NCBI GenBank assembly: GCA_016748015.1
Contig: JAAOMT010000151.1
Location: 248,001-312,000, forward strand
Reading direction: 5' to 3'
DNA: 64,000 nucleotides
DNA from: Geosiphon pyriformis
Taxonomy: Eukaryota > Glomeromycota > Glomeromycetes > Archaeosporales > Geosiphonaceae
Shown: piece by piece, positions 1-11,119 of the stretch
Layout of the letters: each line of letters opens with the position of its first letter
Numbering within the stretch: position 1 is the first letter of the stretch
Notes under the pieces: model-generated
The model's input: the letters and a program-made list of their open reading frames with translations, nothing else
Told to the model about the DNA's origin: nothing
Database searches by the model: none
Translations under genes and position numbers: made by a program

Positions 1-716
1 AATAATAGAAAATAATAAGTTAAATAAATAGACAATTAAAAGTAGACATAGTAAAAAAAAACTCTTAGTAAAAATTGCAGAATTTTAGAATTTTAGAAAT
101 TTTTATAGGAAGAATTCAAAGATTTTAAGAAATATTATATAACAATAAAATTAGAAAAAAAAACAGACTAGAATTAGAGACAAAAATTTAAAACTTAGTC
201 TTTTTATTTATTTATTTTAAAAGTTAGTTTGTTATTACTTAAAATAAAATTATTTATTTATTAATTAAATTTTCAATTATTATGTAATTTATATTATTAT
301 TATTATTACTTGATTAAATTATTAATATTTTTTGTTATATTAACAACTTATGCTAATAATAATTAATACTTAATCATATTAAAACAATAACTCTTAATTA
401 TAATTATTAACAAAATACTAATTTTTAATTTTTTTTTATTTTGTTTGTTGTATTTATTTATTAAAAAAAGAGATTAAATACTAAGTTTTAATGTTAAAAA
501 TAGTTTGATAAAAAATTTGTAAAACAAGAGTGAATATTAAAAAAATAGTTTATTAAAAAAACATAATTACCAGATTAAATTAGCCATTACATTAAAGAAA
601 AAAATACACAGAAAACAATATTAATTGAATTTTTGTTTATTATATAAAAAACTTAATTAAATTTTTCAGATCACAAAAATCTTCAGAATTTATTATTATC
701 AGTATTTATTAATCAA
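1..716 (+). repeat. Decayed family-2 LTR (Gypsy-2 type), 5' and middle part
   Basis: Reading the + strand, this stretch aligns along its whole length with the reverse complement of the Gypsy-2 LTRs at 28027-28920 and 37300-38175, after heavy replacement of G and C by A and T. Landmarks still visible are the block near 28-50 matching the LTR segment around AGTAGGCGTAGTAAA, the TACTTAAT...ACAATA.CTCTTAATTATG block near 365-410, and the TTTCAGAT.ACAAAA.CTTC block near 664-685. About 40 bases of the LTR start lie outside the window. The missing 3' end of the same LTR is at 14057-14094, so the LTR was split by the insertion at 727-14046. Confidence 0.7.
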
Positions 717-726
717 ATTACAGATT

Positions 727-920
727 AGAGTTCTAATGTTTGATTCAATTTAATTTAAGTTTAATTGAACCACTAAACTAAACTAAATTCAAACAGAAAA
801 TTTGGCAAAATTTCAAATTCAAACTTGAATCAGACTTAAAATTACTGAACTTGAATTAAATCTGAACACATACAACAAGTTTAATTTGAGTTTAGTTTAA
901 AGTTTATAAATATGTTTAGA
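727..920 (+). repeat. Left terminal inverted repeat of the Mutator-like element
   Basis: About 190 bases rich in TTGAAC/AAACTT steps. The outermost 11 bases match the right terminal repeat exactly in inverted orientation; the inner end shares AGTTTAGTT followed by GTTTATAAA and TGTTTA. The middle is diverged. Confidence 0.6.
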
Positions 921-3790
921 TTTAACTATTAAAATATTATATTATATTATATTATTATTTAATTTTTTTTTAATAATTTTTGTATTTATAATTGAAAATA
1001 CTATGCTGTTTTTATAGTTTTAAACATTAAGTAAAATCTCATATCTATAATTATATTTTTATCTGCAAAAAAAGTGCATTCAAAAGCAACAGATAATTCT
1101 TGAATTGCCAAATAATTATGAACTATATATACAAGATGAAAAAATTGTGTTTGATGTATCTAAATATTGAATTATTAATAAAATGTTAATTTAGATAAAT
1201 ATTTTTTGTAATATATTTTCTATTATACTATTATATTTATTTTTTTATTGGCCACTTTTTCAAAAATATAATGATCAATTTTGTCAAGTTTCTTTCTTTA
1301 TTATTGTTAAAGTTTGTCTTTAATATGAATTATATAACTAATACTATAGTATTATTAAAATTGTCATTTAACAAAAAACTGTTATTTAATGTTGGTATAA
1401 TATTCAATATGTATTTTGTTTCAAAAAAAATATGTATTCTAAAGATTTATTTATCATATAAAAGTTAAACAATAAAATTGTTTGAATAAATTAATAACTT
1501 ATAATTTTTTTGTTTTATTAATATTGTTATCTAAAAATTCTTTCTTTGTAAAATAATAGAATTTTTTTTTGGATTCAATGCAGTACAGAATATTATAGTT
1601 GTATTTGTTTTAGAGTAATATTTAACCAACTTTTTTTTGCTGTTTTAGTTATTGTAACAAGTAATAAATCTAATATTAAATATATTAAATAAATAACTAA
1701 ATAAATACAATTAAGATTATAATGGTTTATTAGATTTATTATTATTAATTGTGTTTTTAATGTAATCAAAAATGATATTAAAGAAAAAAATAATTAAGAA
1801 GGCAGTATTTTTTAAACTGGCTGATATTTTGACCATAATATTTTTAAATAATTCAAAAAATTTACCAATTTTATTAAAAACAATCCACTAATTATGTGAA
1901 ATAGCATATTAATAGAAGTTAATATAAATGCTAGTAAGAGTATTTAATGCTATAAATTTACAGTTAGAATTTTTGTATTCAAAATAAATAGAATCAGAAA
2001 TAAACAACTTATTAATTTAAAAGATAACTTATTTTTGATTATATTATAAATAAAATTCTACTAAATAGAACAATTCAGAATAAGTTTATAGTATTTAATT
2101 TGACATGCATTACAAATACATTTAAGAAGCTCAAAATGTTAAGACAAAATACAAATTATAGAGTTAAGTTTCTTAATTTTTAATTTATATAAAGTTTATA
2201 TTAAGAAAATTTTAGGTAAATATATTTGGTTTAGATTTTTAACAAATATCTTAAAAACATTATTTTTTATTTTATTTAGAACTATCTGTACTGTTAAGTT
2301 TAGAATATAATCAAAGCATTAAAATTAAAGATTCTCCAAATACTATTGAATGTTTTTTTTTTAATTTTTTTGCTAATTCTTTTATAAAAGTATTATTATT
2401 TACAGTATTATCAAGGATAATAGCAAAAAACTGTTAAAAAAAATTAGGTTATAACTAATAAAATTAATGGTAAACTCATATAAAAAGAAGATAAGTATAA
2501 CTTTTTCTTAAACTTCTTTTTTAACTTTTTTGGCTGAAAATTTGGCTTAAGACAATAATAAAAATCACTTAAGCTAATATTAAAAAAACACAGTTTTTAA
2601 TAATATGAGCACTGTAATAATTCTAAGTCTTAAATAATGTTAATGCTAAAAATTTAGCTCTGAAACAATTATGAAAACCAACTTAAGTCAATATTAAGAA
2701 AATATGATTTTTAATAATATAAGTACTATAATAACTTTAAGTCTTAGATAATACTAATATGTTGTATAGTATGCTAATCTTATTATTGGCTATTAATTAA
2801 TCCAAATTTATGCAAAAATATATATATATATACCTTTAATGTAATTCTATAATCTTTTAATATTTTAAAAAATTTGTTTGCAATGTTTATTCTATTATAT
2901 TGTTTATTGATTAATCCAAAATTAATTATTGTTTGTTGAAGGTTCTAATTATTATTAATATAATAAGTAATAATGAAAACAAAAACTTTGTTATTAAGAA
3001 ATATCTAAAAATCTGATGTAAAAAAAATTTTGGACTTAATAGTATTTAAATATGCTTATTATATTATAAGTATAAATAAAAAAATAGAAATATTTCATAA
3101 TAAAAATAGTGTTTACTCTTACTTAAGACATAGAGTTTTATGACTTTATTTTTAATTGTAATAACACAAACAAGTTGAAAAATAGAGTTTAAATATTGGA
3201 ATATTTTAATTAATTTAAAATTTTTTATTATAAAAAATAATTACTGGTAATTAATAAGCCAAATAATAATTATGTCATAAAGTTTTTTATTATTAATATT
3301 AATAACAGTTACTACAAAAGACTAAAGCAGTTTTTTAGTTAGATTGGTCAAAAATTATAAAAAAAAATAACAATCTTATCTGTTAAACTATTTTTTTAAT
3401 TAACTTGTAATTTTTTTGGACATTTTGTCTTTTTTTATAATATTCTTCTGTTATAACATATACTGTCTGATAAAAAGTTTCTAAATAGTACTATAAGGGT
3501 TTAATAGTGTCTGTAGTTTCACAAAAAAATAGTTTATACATATATTTTAAAACCATATATTTAGCTGTTTTTTTTTTATTTATTTAAACTTATTAAAATA
3601 GTCTTATACTTCATTCTGAAAACTATGTTTACCAAATATATTAATATTTAGACTATTTAGGTTATTAAATTCTATTATTTTGAATTTTAAATCTTTAATA
3701 ACACTGAATAATACTGACAATAAATTTATTTTGATAACTTAGAAAATAAAATTGTTATATGTACATAGTTTTATATATTTTTTTAACTAA
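921..3790. other. AT-rich interior of the Mutator-like element, no gene seen
   Basis: Almost pure A/T with no ORF longer than about 65 codons and no protein family I can recognise in any frame. A two-copy tandem repeat (2537-2760) and a short TA run near 2818-2832 are the only structure noted. If a transposase was once here it is no longer legible. Confidence 0.5.
2537..2760. repeat. Two-unit tandem duplication, about 112 bp per unit
   Basis: Units 2537-2647 and 2648-2760 align in order: AAAATTTGGCT/AAATTTAGCTC, then ACTTAAG..AATATTAA, then TTTTTAATAATAT.AG.ACT, then TCTAAGTCTTAAATAAT/TTTAAGTCTTAGATAAT. They are diverged by many substitutions, so the duplication is old. Confidence 0.6.
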
Positions 3791-4762
3791 TGTTACTGGA
3801 GATTTTTGGTCTCTTTTCTCAAATGTTGTAACTGTTTGTTGGTTGCAAATTCACGTTTTCTAGAAGTAGTTGAACCTCCAATAACTGAATTTATTTTCAA
3901 ATTATCTTCTATAATTTGAACTGCTGGGCTTATAAATGGAATGGCCAATTTTGTGCCAGTTGCTTTGTGTAGTTACGTTGTAGTAAATGTCAACTCTTTC
4001 CCAGGAATTGCTTGTCTGGAAGCTCACTAAAAATGTGTAGTTACTTTGCTGTGAAAGTCAACTCTTTTACAGAAATCTTGTCTGTAGGCTACCCTAATGA
4101 TTATAATAAGAAAAAAAAAAAGAAAATAAAAGAAATGTAAAAGAAATTGAATTCTGTTAAGGGAAACGTTTTCTATCCAGGCCTGGAGTCACTAACAGTT
4201 TACTGAAATTGGTAGCTAATCAATTTCGAAATGTTAGTTGGGTTTTGGGGATTTTCCAAGTGCAATAATTAAAGAATTTAGTTTTTCAAATTATTTGATA
4301 TTTATTTCTTTCTGTGTGTATAGGAATGGTTCTAAGTAATAAATCTAAAGTAAAATACATTTTCTTGAAGAAAAAAGCTTTTCTTTTATACAACTTGTTG
4401 TAGTACTAATCTATGAACTTGCACTTTTTCTTTTTGCTCAAATTTCAGTAAACTAAAGATACATTTTGATGAACTACAAGTTATTTCGCTAAACTATTGA
4501 TTAATTTGGGTGAACTATTCATAATTTCGGCGAATTTCTGTAAATTTCGGCGAATTTTAGAATGTTACAAAGTTCAGAGTATTGTGTAATTTGATTATTC
4601 TACTTTCTGTTCTACTAATTAGATTATTTTAATTAAATTGTGATATGTGATAATTGATTAAATAATAAATGATAATTTGAAATGATATTAATATACTAAT
4701 TAATTATAGGAATTATAAGAGTAATTTCATGTTAATTAATAGCTAAAATTCTACTGGTAACA
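3791..4762 (-). repeat. Gypsy-1 3' LTR
   Basis: Bounded by TGTTAC and GTAACA. It is 972 bp and matches 12680-13788 throughout with scattered, mostly transition differences. It carries two copies of the TTCGGCGAA motif (4526-4534, 4546-4554) where the other LTR has three, which explains most of the length difference once the assembly gap is set aside. Confidence 0.93.
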
Positions 4763-4775
4763 TAATCTCCTCCTC
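4763..4775 (-). other. Gypsy-1 polypurine tract
   Basis: On the minus strand the bases directly upstream of the 3' LTR read GAGGAGGAGATTA. A purine run at this place primes plus-strand DNA synthesis in LTR retrotransposons. It lies 22 bases downstream of the stop codon of the third ORF. Confidence 0.75.
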
Positions 4776-4796
4776 AAAACTGAGCTCCATTGAAGT

Positions 4797-5408
4797 TCAA
4801 GCACTATCTGTAATATTGAGATAGTGATCCAAAATAATTGAAGTAATCTGGTTTGAAAATTGTTGAAATTTCAGTTTTGTGAGCTTGCCAATGTATTGGA
4901 CTTTTATTGGTTGCAGTATTGGATTTTGTAGAATATTTTCACAAGTATTAAACAAATCATAGAGTCTAAAAGCTGCTCTAAGTTTGTAGCAAGTGTTTGT
5001 TGGTCCAGCTGCTGTTTTGAATTCATTGTGAATTTGTTTTTGTATAGCTTCAAGAGTGAGATTTGTTGCTTCAAGTTCCAGTTTTCGTTCATAAAGTGTC
5101 TTTTCAATGTGAAAATATTTATAGATAGAGGTGTGTTCATTGTTCTGTTTATTGAGAAGTGATAGAAGTTTTTGTTGCATTGTAGTATTTGGTAGAATGT
5201 CAATAGGGACAATTAAAAGATTTTCTTCCAGTGCTTGCTTCAAAAGTCTTGGTAACCTATTTTCAAAGTGACTTCTTGTTTTTTTTCTATAGAGATGATA
5301 GTTCTGTAAATGATTTGCTACTGGGGCTGTGGTTTCCTTCTGAATGTAATTAATTTGACTTCCATTAATCGTTATAGATAAGTCAGGAAGTGTTTTCAAG
5401 GCTAACAT
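4797..5408 (-). CDS. Gypsy-1 third ORF (3' accessory protein), 203 aa, unknown function
   Basis: An intact 203-codon ORF between the end of pol (stop near 5586) and the polypurine tract, with its own ATG. It sits where env or other 3' ORFs are found in some LTR elements, but there is no signal peptide and no membrane segment, so it is not an envelope gene. The sequence is rich in Leu, Gln, Asn and Lys and looks largely helical. A homologous but broken ORF is at the same place in Gypsy-2 (28934-29563): both have ITIN...I.Y near the start and a C-terminal block reading GKLTKLKFQQF..QIT.IIL here and GKITKAQFEELQTQIT.VIL there; a decayed version is readable in Gypsy-3 near 57800. Conservation between two diverged elements argues for a real protein. 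I do not recognise its family. Confidence 0.75.
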   Translation of the reverse strand: MLALKTLPDLSITINGSQINYIQKETTAPVANHLQNYHLYRKKTRSHFENRLPRLLKQALEENLLIVPIDILPNTTMQQKLLSLLNKQNNEHTSIYKYFHIEKTLYERKLELEATNLTLEAIQKQIHNEFKTAAGPTNTCYKLRAAFRLYDLFNTCENILQNPILQPIKVQYIGKLTKLKFQQFSNQITSIILDHYLNITDSA

Positions 5409-5585
5409 TAACTTTTGGAATATTTTTTGAATATTTCGAGGAATAATTATGATAAAATTGACTAATTATGAAAAGAGAGAATAAAGAAAATTATTTTTGG
5501 AATATGGGGTTTTTTATTTGTTTTTGGGTTTGGGTGTTTTTGTAATTTATTTACTATTTTTTTCTTTGTGTTTTTATTGTAAAAT

Positions 5586-6830
5586 TTAAGTGTTCAAGTT
5601 TGGTTGTTGTTCTATTATAATTATTGGTTCTAAATTTCGGGGAATATCTTCAGGATTAATTAAAGGGGAATGTGTACCAATTTGTGGAATTAATGGTTCA
5701 GGATTGTTTCTGGAATGATAGTGTTTTAATCTGTCTCTATGTGGAACTTTTGCTAGTATTTTGTCATCAAGTCTTAACTTGTATGATCTATTGTCTAGAA
5801 TTTCGTGAATATAAAATAGTCCATCCCATTTGTTTTCAAATTTCCCACTCCATTGTTTTTCAGCCTTAGTTCTGTGTAAAAGAACTTTATTTCCAACTTT
5901 AAATTCATTGGTAATAGGTGGTAATTTGTTGTCATGTCTTTCTTTTTGTTAAGCTTGGAAATGTTCAATATAAGTTGCTGCTATTTTTCTTTTTTCTTCC
6001 AGTGTACTAAGAAGAGTGTAGGCTTTTCTTTGGAGTGTTTCTTGAAAGTTTTCTTCATTAATTGGTTGTACTGGGTATGTTTCTACTGTGAAGTTAATTG
6101 GTAATGTTGCTGTCCTTCCATAAGTAAGATCAAATGGTGTGTGTTTCATAATATTTTGTTTTAGTGTTCTGTATGCTAATAACACTGATAGAATAAAGAT
6201 ATCCCATTCCTGCTCAAAGTCTGTTGAGACTTTGGCTAGAGATTCACACAATGTTCTGTTGAAACGTTCTACAAGTTCATTTGTTTGAGGGTGATAAGAT
6301 AATAATAGAGATCTTTTGACATTGAATTATTCACAAATTTCTTGTATTAAGTTGTTTACAAAATGTGTTCCTTGATCAGATAAAAGTTCAATTGGGCATC
6401 CATGTTTACAAATAATGTCTTCATAGATGAAATTTGCTACTGATTTTACATCTGCTCTTTGGATGGCTCTAGCTTCAGACCATTTGGTAAGATAATCTAC
6501 TGCAACTACAATATAATGATTTCCTTGGGTTGTGATAGATAATGGTCCGACTAAATCAATTCCAACTCTGTCAAAAGGTTGTCCAACTTTGATTGGATTT
6601 AAAGGTTCTGTGGGGCGAGTTCCTCTTCTTCTTTGACAACTATCACAAAATTTTATATATTGTTGGATGTCTTTTTGCATGTGAGGCCAAAAATAATGTT
6701 CAAGAGTTCTTTGAATTGTTTCATCTCTTCCCAAGTGTGCTGAAGAAGAATCTGTGTGCATGTTGTATAGAATTGTTTCTTTTTCATTTTCCTGTACTAA
6801 TCTGAGTGGTTGGTTTGGGTTTTTACAATT
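5586..6830 (-). pseudogene. Gypsy-1 integrase region of pol (in-frame stops)
   Basis: Readable in one frame from about 6830 to a TAA at 5586-5588. The zinc-binding HHCC part shows HLG near 6738 followed by CDSCQRR about 30 residues on. The catalytic core shows GIDLVGPL, LSDQGTHFVN and a Glu in NELVERFNRT, so the D-D-E triad is present. The C-terminal part has KWDGLFYIHEIL...YKL, a GPY/F-type module with the Pro changed; there is no chromodomain. Stops inside are a TGA/TAA-type break near 6325 and a TAA near 5949 (probably from CAA). Integrase inserts the cDNA into host DNA. The reading frame differs from the RT region upstream, so at least one indel lies between 6800 and 7138. Confidence 0.88.
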
Positions 6831-7137
6831 TTTGTAATATATTTTGTTATGGTGTATAAAATATTGTTTGGATTGGTATTGTAATTAATGTTTTTTACTT
6901 GAAAACCAATTTTCCAGCATGGTGAGAGTCTCCAAATAGTTTTTGATGTTGTTGTAGTTTTCTCAATCTATTGTTGTTGATCTTGTTGTTTGTTCTGCTG
7001 TTAAGTTTGTTGGTGTTTTGTTGGTGTTGATATTAGTATTAATATTGTCTCATTCTTGAGAGGCTATCAACATTGGTGTGTAGTTTTCCTGGTTTGTGAT
7101 GTACAATGTATCTGTAGTCTGCTAGGAAGTTATTCTA

Positions 7138-8240
7138 TTAAGACTGTTTGGCACTTTGTTCAGTTTTTTTTTTATTAAGCCATTTGAGGCCAATATTGTC
7201 AGTTATTATGTCAAATTTTTTTCTATTCTTCAGGTATTGTTGAAAATGTTTAAGAGCCCAGATGACTGCAGTGGCTTCCAATTCAGTTGAGTCATATTTG
7301 AATTCTGTTGGCTTGAGTGTTCTACTGGCATAGGCAATGACTTGTTCCTGGCCATTTTTATTCAATTGTGATAAGATGGCACCAAATGCTATGTGTGAAG
7401 CATCAGTTGCTAATTGGAATCGTTTGTTGAAGTCTGGGTAAGCAAGAACTGGGGCTGTTGTCAATTTTGTTTTGAGAGTTTCAAAAGCTTTTTGTTGTTC
7501 TTTAGTCAATTTGTATGGTACATTTTTGTTGGTAAAATAATTGAGTGATTTGGCAATTTCTGAAAATTTTTTTATGAATTTTTGATAGTAAGAGGCTAAT
7601 CCTACAAATCCTCTTAGTTCTGTAGTATTTCTGGGGGTTTGAAAGTTTTTGACAGCACTAATTGTTTCTGGATTTGGTTTGACTCCATTTTTACTAATTA
7701 TGTGTCCAAGAAAAATCAAGCTTGTTTTTTCAAAGTAACATTTCTCAATGTTTAACTTTAATCCTGCTTTCCGTAATTGTTGAAAAACTTCTTGCAGGTG
7801 AATGAAATAAGCTTCAAAGCTTGGTGAGTATACATTAGTATTATCAAGATAGACAACTACTAATTGCCACAAGAATCTTTCATATACCACATCCATGAGT
7901 CGCTGGAATGTTGCTAGTGTATTGCAGAGTTCAAAAGGCATAACATTAAACTCATAGTTTCCTTCTTGGGTGGTAAATGCTGTTTTGGGTTGGTCTTTTG
8001 GGTCCATTTCGACTTGTCAGTATCCACTTTCCAAGTCTAAAGTTGAGAAGAACTTGGCTTTTCCTAGAGCATCTAGCATGTCATCAATTTTTGGAAGAGG
8101 ATAGGCATCTCCAATTGTCACACTGTTTAATTGGCGATAGTCAACACAAAATCTGATTTTTCTATTTTTCTTTTTGACCAAAACTTCTTAATGGTTGAAT
8201 CAATCTGTTATTGAACATTCTCTGAACTTCTTCTTTGATG
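7138..8240 (-). pseudogene. Gypsy-1 reverse transcriptase and RNase H region of pol
   Basis: RT motifs run from FCVDYRQLN (near 8150) through STLDLESGY and VMPF to VVYLDNTNVYS (near 7840). RNase H follows with LATDASHIAFGAIL, TELEATAVIWALKHF and DIITDN, so its Asp-Glu-Asp residues are kept. Defects: a TGA replaces the Trp of the usual SGYWQ motif near 8020, and a deletion with frameshift near 8160-8200 removes the segment corresponding to SPWSSPVVLV in Gypsy-2. The catalytic box reads YLDN instead of YLDD, as also in Gypsy-2. RT copies the element RNA into DNA and RNase H removes the RNA strand. Confidence 0.9.
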
Positions 8241-8856
8241 AATTGGTGAGCCAGTGGCACTCTGTAAGCTTGCTGTCGTTTTGGTGAAGCATTTTTTATA
8301 TGGATCTGATGTTGAATCATATCTGTTTTTTCCAGGTCATTGTTGTCTTTTGCAAATATATCTGCAAATTTAGCTATCAATTGTTTTAATTGTCTTTGTT
8401 GTTGAGATTCTAAGGGACCCATGTTGATTCGAGAGAGTTTTTCTTCCAAAAAATGGTAGTTTTCAGTAGTGGAAATAATATTTGGATTTGGGAGTAGAGT
8501 GTGTCTTACAATTTCGATGAAATTAAAGACAATTTGAGGGTTTTCATCTTGAAAAATATTGCTGTATATGATTCTAATCTCTAGTTTGTTTAATAAGACA
8601 ATAGGGTAATTATTGGGATTATAGAATATAATTCGAAATTTTTTCATTCCTTTGGGAATATAAACGTTTGGAATTGAGATTTCATGCTTCAAACAGATTT
8701 GTTCATTGGATTCAAAGATTTGTTGTGTAGTGGTGGGTTTTGAGCAAGTGTAAATTTCGTGATGTTCTTCAAAAAGTAAAATAGTAATTGGCTGGGGAAG
8801 TTGAAGAATCTGGTGAGATTTATTTTGTGTATTAAAAGCTATGTTTACTGGAACTG

Positions 8857-9270
8857 TAAATTGTTCAGTTGAACCAAAACCTTGAGTTCCTCTTTCACTT
8901 TTTCCTAATTGTTCTCTGTTATTTACTGATTGTAATCCCGAAATGTTGATTAAGAGTAAGTAAATTGCTTGAGCAATTTTTTCAGCATGTTCAATTTTGA
9001 ATGGTTTGTCTGTTTCATTCTGTAACATAATGGTAATGTCTTCAGTGTATCCTGCATCTATAACTCCTCCTCTAATATTGATTTTTTTGCTTGACAATGA
9101 TGATCTGGAGGCAATTTGAACCATTGCTCCTGGTAAAATTTCAAGAGCAATTTTGAGATTGATTTTTGTCAAGGACTTTGGTTAAAGAACCAAAGTATCT
9201 TTTCCTGGATATCTTAGGTCATATCCAGCATCAATTTCGTGTACTTTTTCTGGTCTGATTCCTTGGCCAT
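8857..9270 (-). pseudogene. dUTPase domain inside Gypsy-1 pol
   Basis: All five motifs of trimeric dUTPases appear in order: I DAGYDLRYPG (about 9203-9232), II ASRSSLSSKK, III RGGVIDAGYTED with the catalytic Asp and the uracil-stacking Tyr kept, IV EKIAQAIYLLL, and V RGTQGFGSTEQF (ending 8858). dUTPase hydrolyses dUTP to dUMP and pyrophosphate and limits uracil incorporation into cDNA. One in-frame TAA (9182-9184) lies between motifs I and II; the frame is otherwise the same as gag and protease. The same domain, at the same place, is in Gypsy-2 (32870-33273). Its position between protease and RT differs from the two retroviral arrangements I know (before protease in betaretroviruses, between RNase H and integrase in non-primate lentiviruses). 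Confidence 0.9.
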
Positions 9271-9379
9271 GGTTGTCAAAATATTTAAGTTGTAAAGGTG
9301 GTTGCTTTTCAAGAAGATAGATAGGAGTGGTTAGTAGTTTTTTTACTAGTTCAGATACTCCAAATTCGATTTCATTTTC

Positions 9380-10165
9380 ATTATTCTCATCTGGCAGAGG
9401 AATGCTAAGAGCATAACATTCTAAACACCATTGGTTATCACAAGGCATAACACATTCTTCACACAATTGAATGTTCATTTGCTCTAATCATTGAATTTGA
9501 GCTTTTTTGGTCAGATATATATGGCTTGCAATTTGGTGGTAGATTTCTACTTTATCTTCATAATCAAATCCAGCTAATTCTATGGTATACTCAATATATT
9601 CAACTTCTTTCATTTGGCAAATATCTTCTTGGGTGGCTCCATTGATCAATGCCATTGCTAAGTCAAAAATCATTTCAGCATTATGAGAGTAGTGGTAAAG
9701 TTTATTGAGAGCACTGTTGTATGCTGCATCAAATGGTGTTCCTCTTCTGACTTTTTCCGAAATTGATAAAGCATATTGACAGGTTTGATCACATACTCCT
9801 CCTCTCATTGCTACATCAATCCAATTGCATTCTTCTGGTAGTATTTCTCCACATGTAAGACAAGGTGTGTTGTCCCATTTTCCACTTCTTTTTGGATATC
9901 CAAATCGTTCTTTATGGCATGCTTTGCAAAAGTAACAGGTACGAGTTTTATATTCCTCTTCTGGAGAAATATATGCTCCCATTGATAAAAGTTTTTTGTT
10001 GCAATCTTTGCATTTGAGTGGAATATAGGGTGGTTGTTTCCATGGTTTTAGTGTAGAATATCTAACTTTCTTCCATCCTCTTGATTCTTCAAAAATCTCT
10101 TGTTCTGTTTTCTCAGCCCAATTGGATGGTGATCTAAAAGCCATGTAGGTTTTAGTAGGTGGCAT
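9380..10165 (-). pseudogene. Gypsy-1 cysteine-rich (zinc-ribbon-like) domain between protease and dUTPase
   Basis: About 225 residues plus a 30-residue continuation, in frame with protease and dUTPase, broken by one TAG/TGA-type stop near 9488. Cysteine pairs recur as CKDCNKKLLSMGA, CYFCKACHKE, CLTCGEILPEEC, CDQTCQYAL and CEECVMPC..QWCLEC. Such spaced CXXC pairs normally bind zinc. The block is conserved in Gypsy-2 (33540-34180), where CIDCGKKLLSMGACC, CFACGEILLDEG and CDVSCQY align with it. I do not recognise a named family. It could be a nucleic-acid-binding module, a structural part of the polyprotein, or a captured host zinc-finger domain; the sequence does not decide. Confidence 0.75.
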
Positions 10166-10207
10166 TTCTTTCTCCTCTTCAAATTCAAATACTGGGGCTT
10201 TTTCTGA

Positions 10208-10640
10208 TCATTTGTTAAAGGTACCACAGGTTGCAGGTACTATGATATATTGTTCTTGATATAAGATTTTAAGTTCTTGAGTTTCCCAGTTCAGGTTTGC
10301 ATTGGCCTTGAGAAGCCAATTATTTCTGACTAAAGCTTGGTATTGAAATGCATCCATAACAAGAACTTTAACTGGAATGGTAATTCCATTAATTGTAAAG
10401 GGGAAATCATCAATTTCTCCTACTGGAGTCTTCTTCATACCATCAGCTGTGACAATAACCATTCGAGCTGGTCTGTTTACATTTCATTTGAGTTGTTGCA
10501 TCAGCTGGTAAGTGATGATACTTCCAGCCGATCCATTATCTAAGATTAAGCGAATGGGTTTTCCTTCCACTGTAGCTTCTGTGTACATAGCAGTAATTGC
10601 TTTCTGTTCATTGACTGCTGCATTACTAAGCAGAAATGGT
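10208..10640 (-). pseudogene. Gypsy-1 aspartic protease domain
   Basis: Reads ATVEGKPIRLILDNGSAGS with the active-site Asp at 10538-10540, in the same frame as gag. The usual D-T/S-G triplet is D-N-G here. It is followed by PVKVLVMDAFQYQALVRNNW, matching the flap-to-core region IKVLVIEATQYQALVGNDW of Gypsy-2 (34520-34860). Retropepsin-type proteases cut the gag-pol polyprotein. A stop (TGA near 10489) interrupts the domain after ITYQLMQQLK. It is followed directly by the cysteine-rich domain. Confidence 0.8.
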
Positions 10641-11119
10641 GATTTATTTGCTTCAAATTCAAATGGAAATATATCTGACAGATTGGCATTTTAGGCAATT
10701 TGAGCTGGTAGAATGGTGTGGTTGAAAGGGTTTGATCTTGGTGTTGTAACTTTACTTTCAGAAAGTGCAGTTTGTTAAAAATCCGATTCCTTTGATATTG
10801 TAAGATAACTGGGTTGAGTATAATAGTGATTGGGTCTTTGCTGACCAGAATTTCAGGGAACCAACTGGTTATTTGGATTGATTCTGTTGTGGTTACTCTG
10901 CAATTGATTTTGGGGTGTGAATTGGTTATGTTGAACCAATCTTCTTGCTGGTACTTGATATTGTTGAGTGGGTGGTGTCTGATATGGCTGAATTGGTAAA
11001 GGTTGCTGATATTGTTGCTGCATTGGTTGTGGAGCTGGTGGATAGTAACTGTTTTGATTTTGTGGTCTTGGTGAATAATAGGTTGGTGGTGAAGATTGGT
11101 AATAGGATTGTTGTGGTAA

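Noticed and set aside
1271-1468. Small ORF of 65 codons
   Set aside because: AT-rich random ORF with no start context, no homologue in the window and biased only toward Ile, Phe, Leu and Lys.
4797-5408. Envelope gene, because of its place after integrase
   Set aside because: No signal peptide, no transmembrane helix, no Cys pattern; the composition is that of a soluble helical protein.
5586-5950. Chromodomain at the integrase C-terminus
   Set aside because: After the GPY/F-type module both elements end within about 50 residues in a low-complexity tail; no chromodomain aromatic cage pattern is visible.
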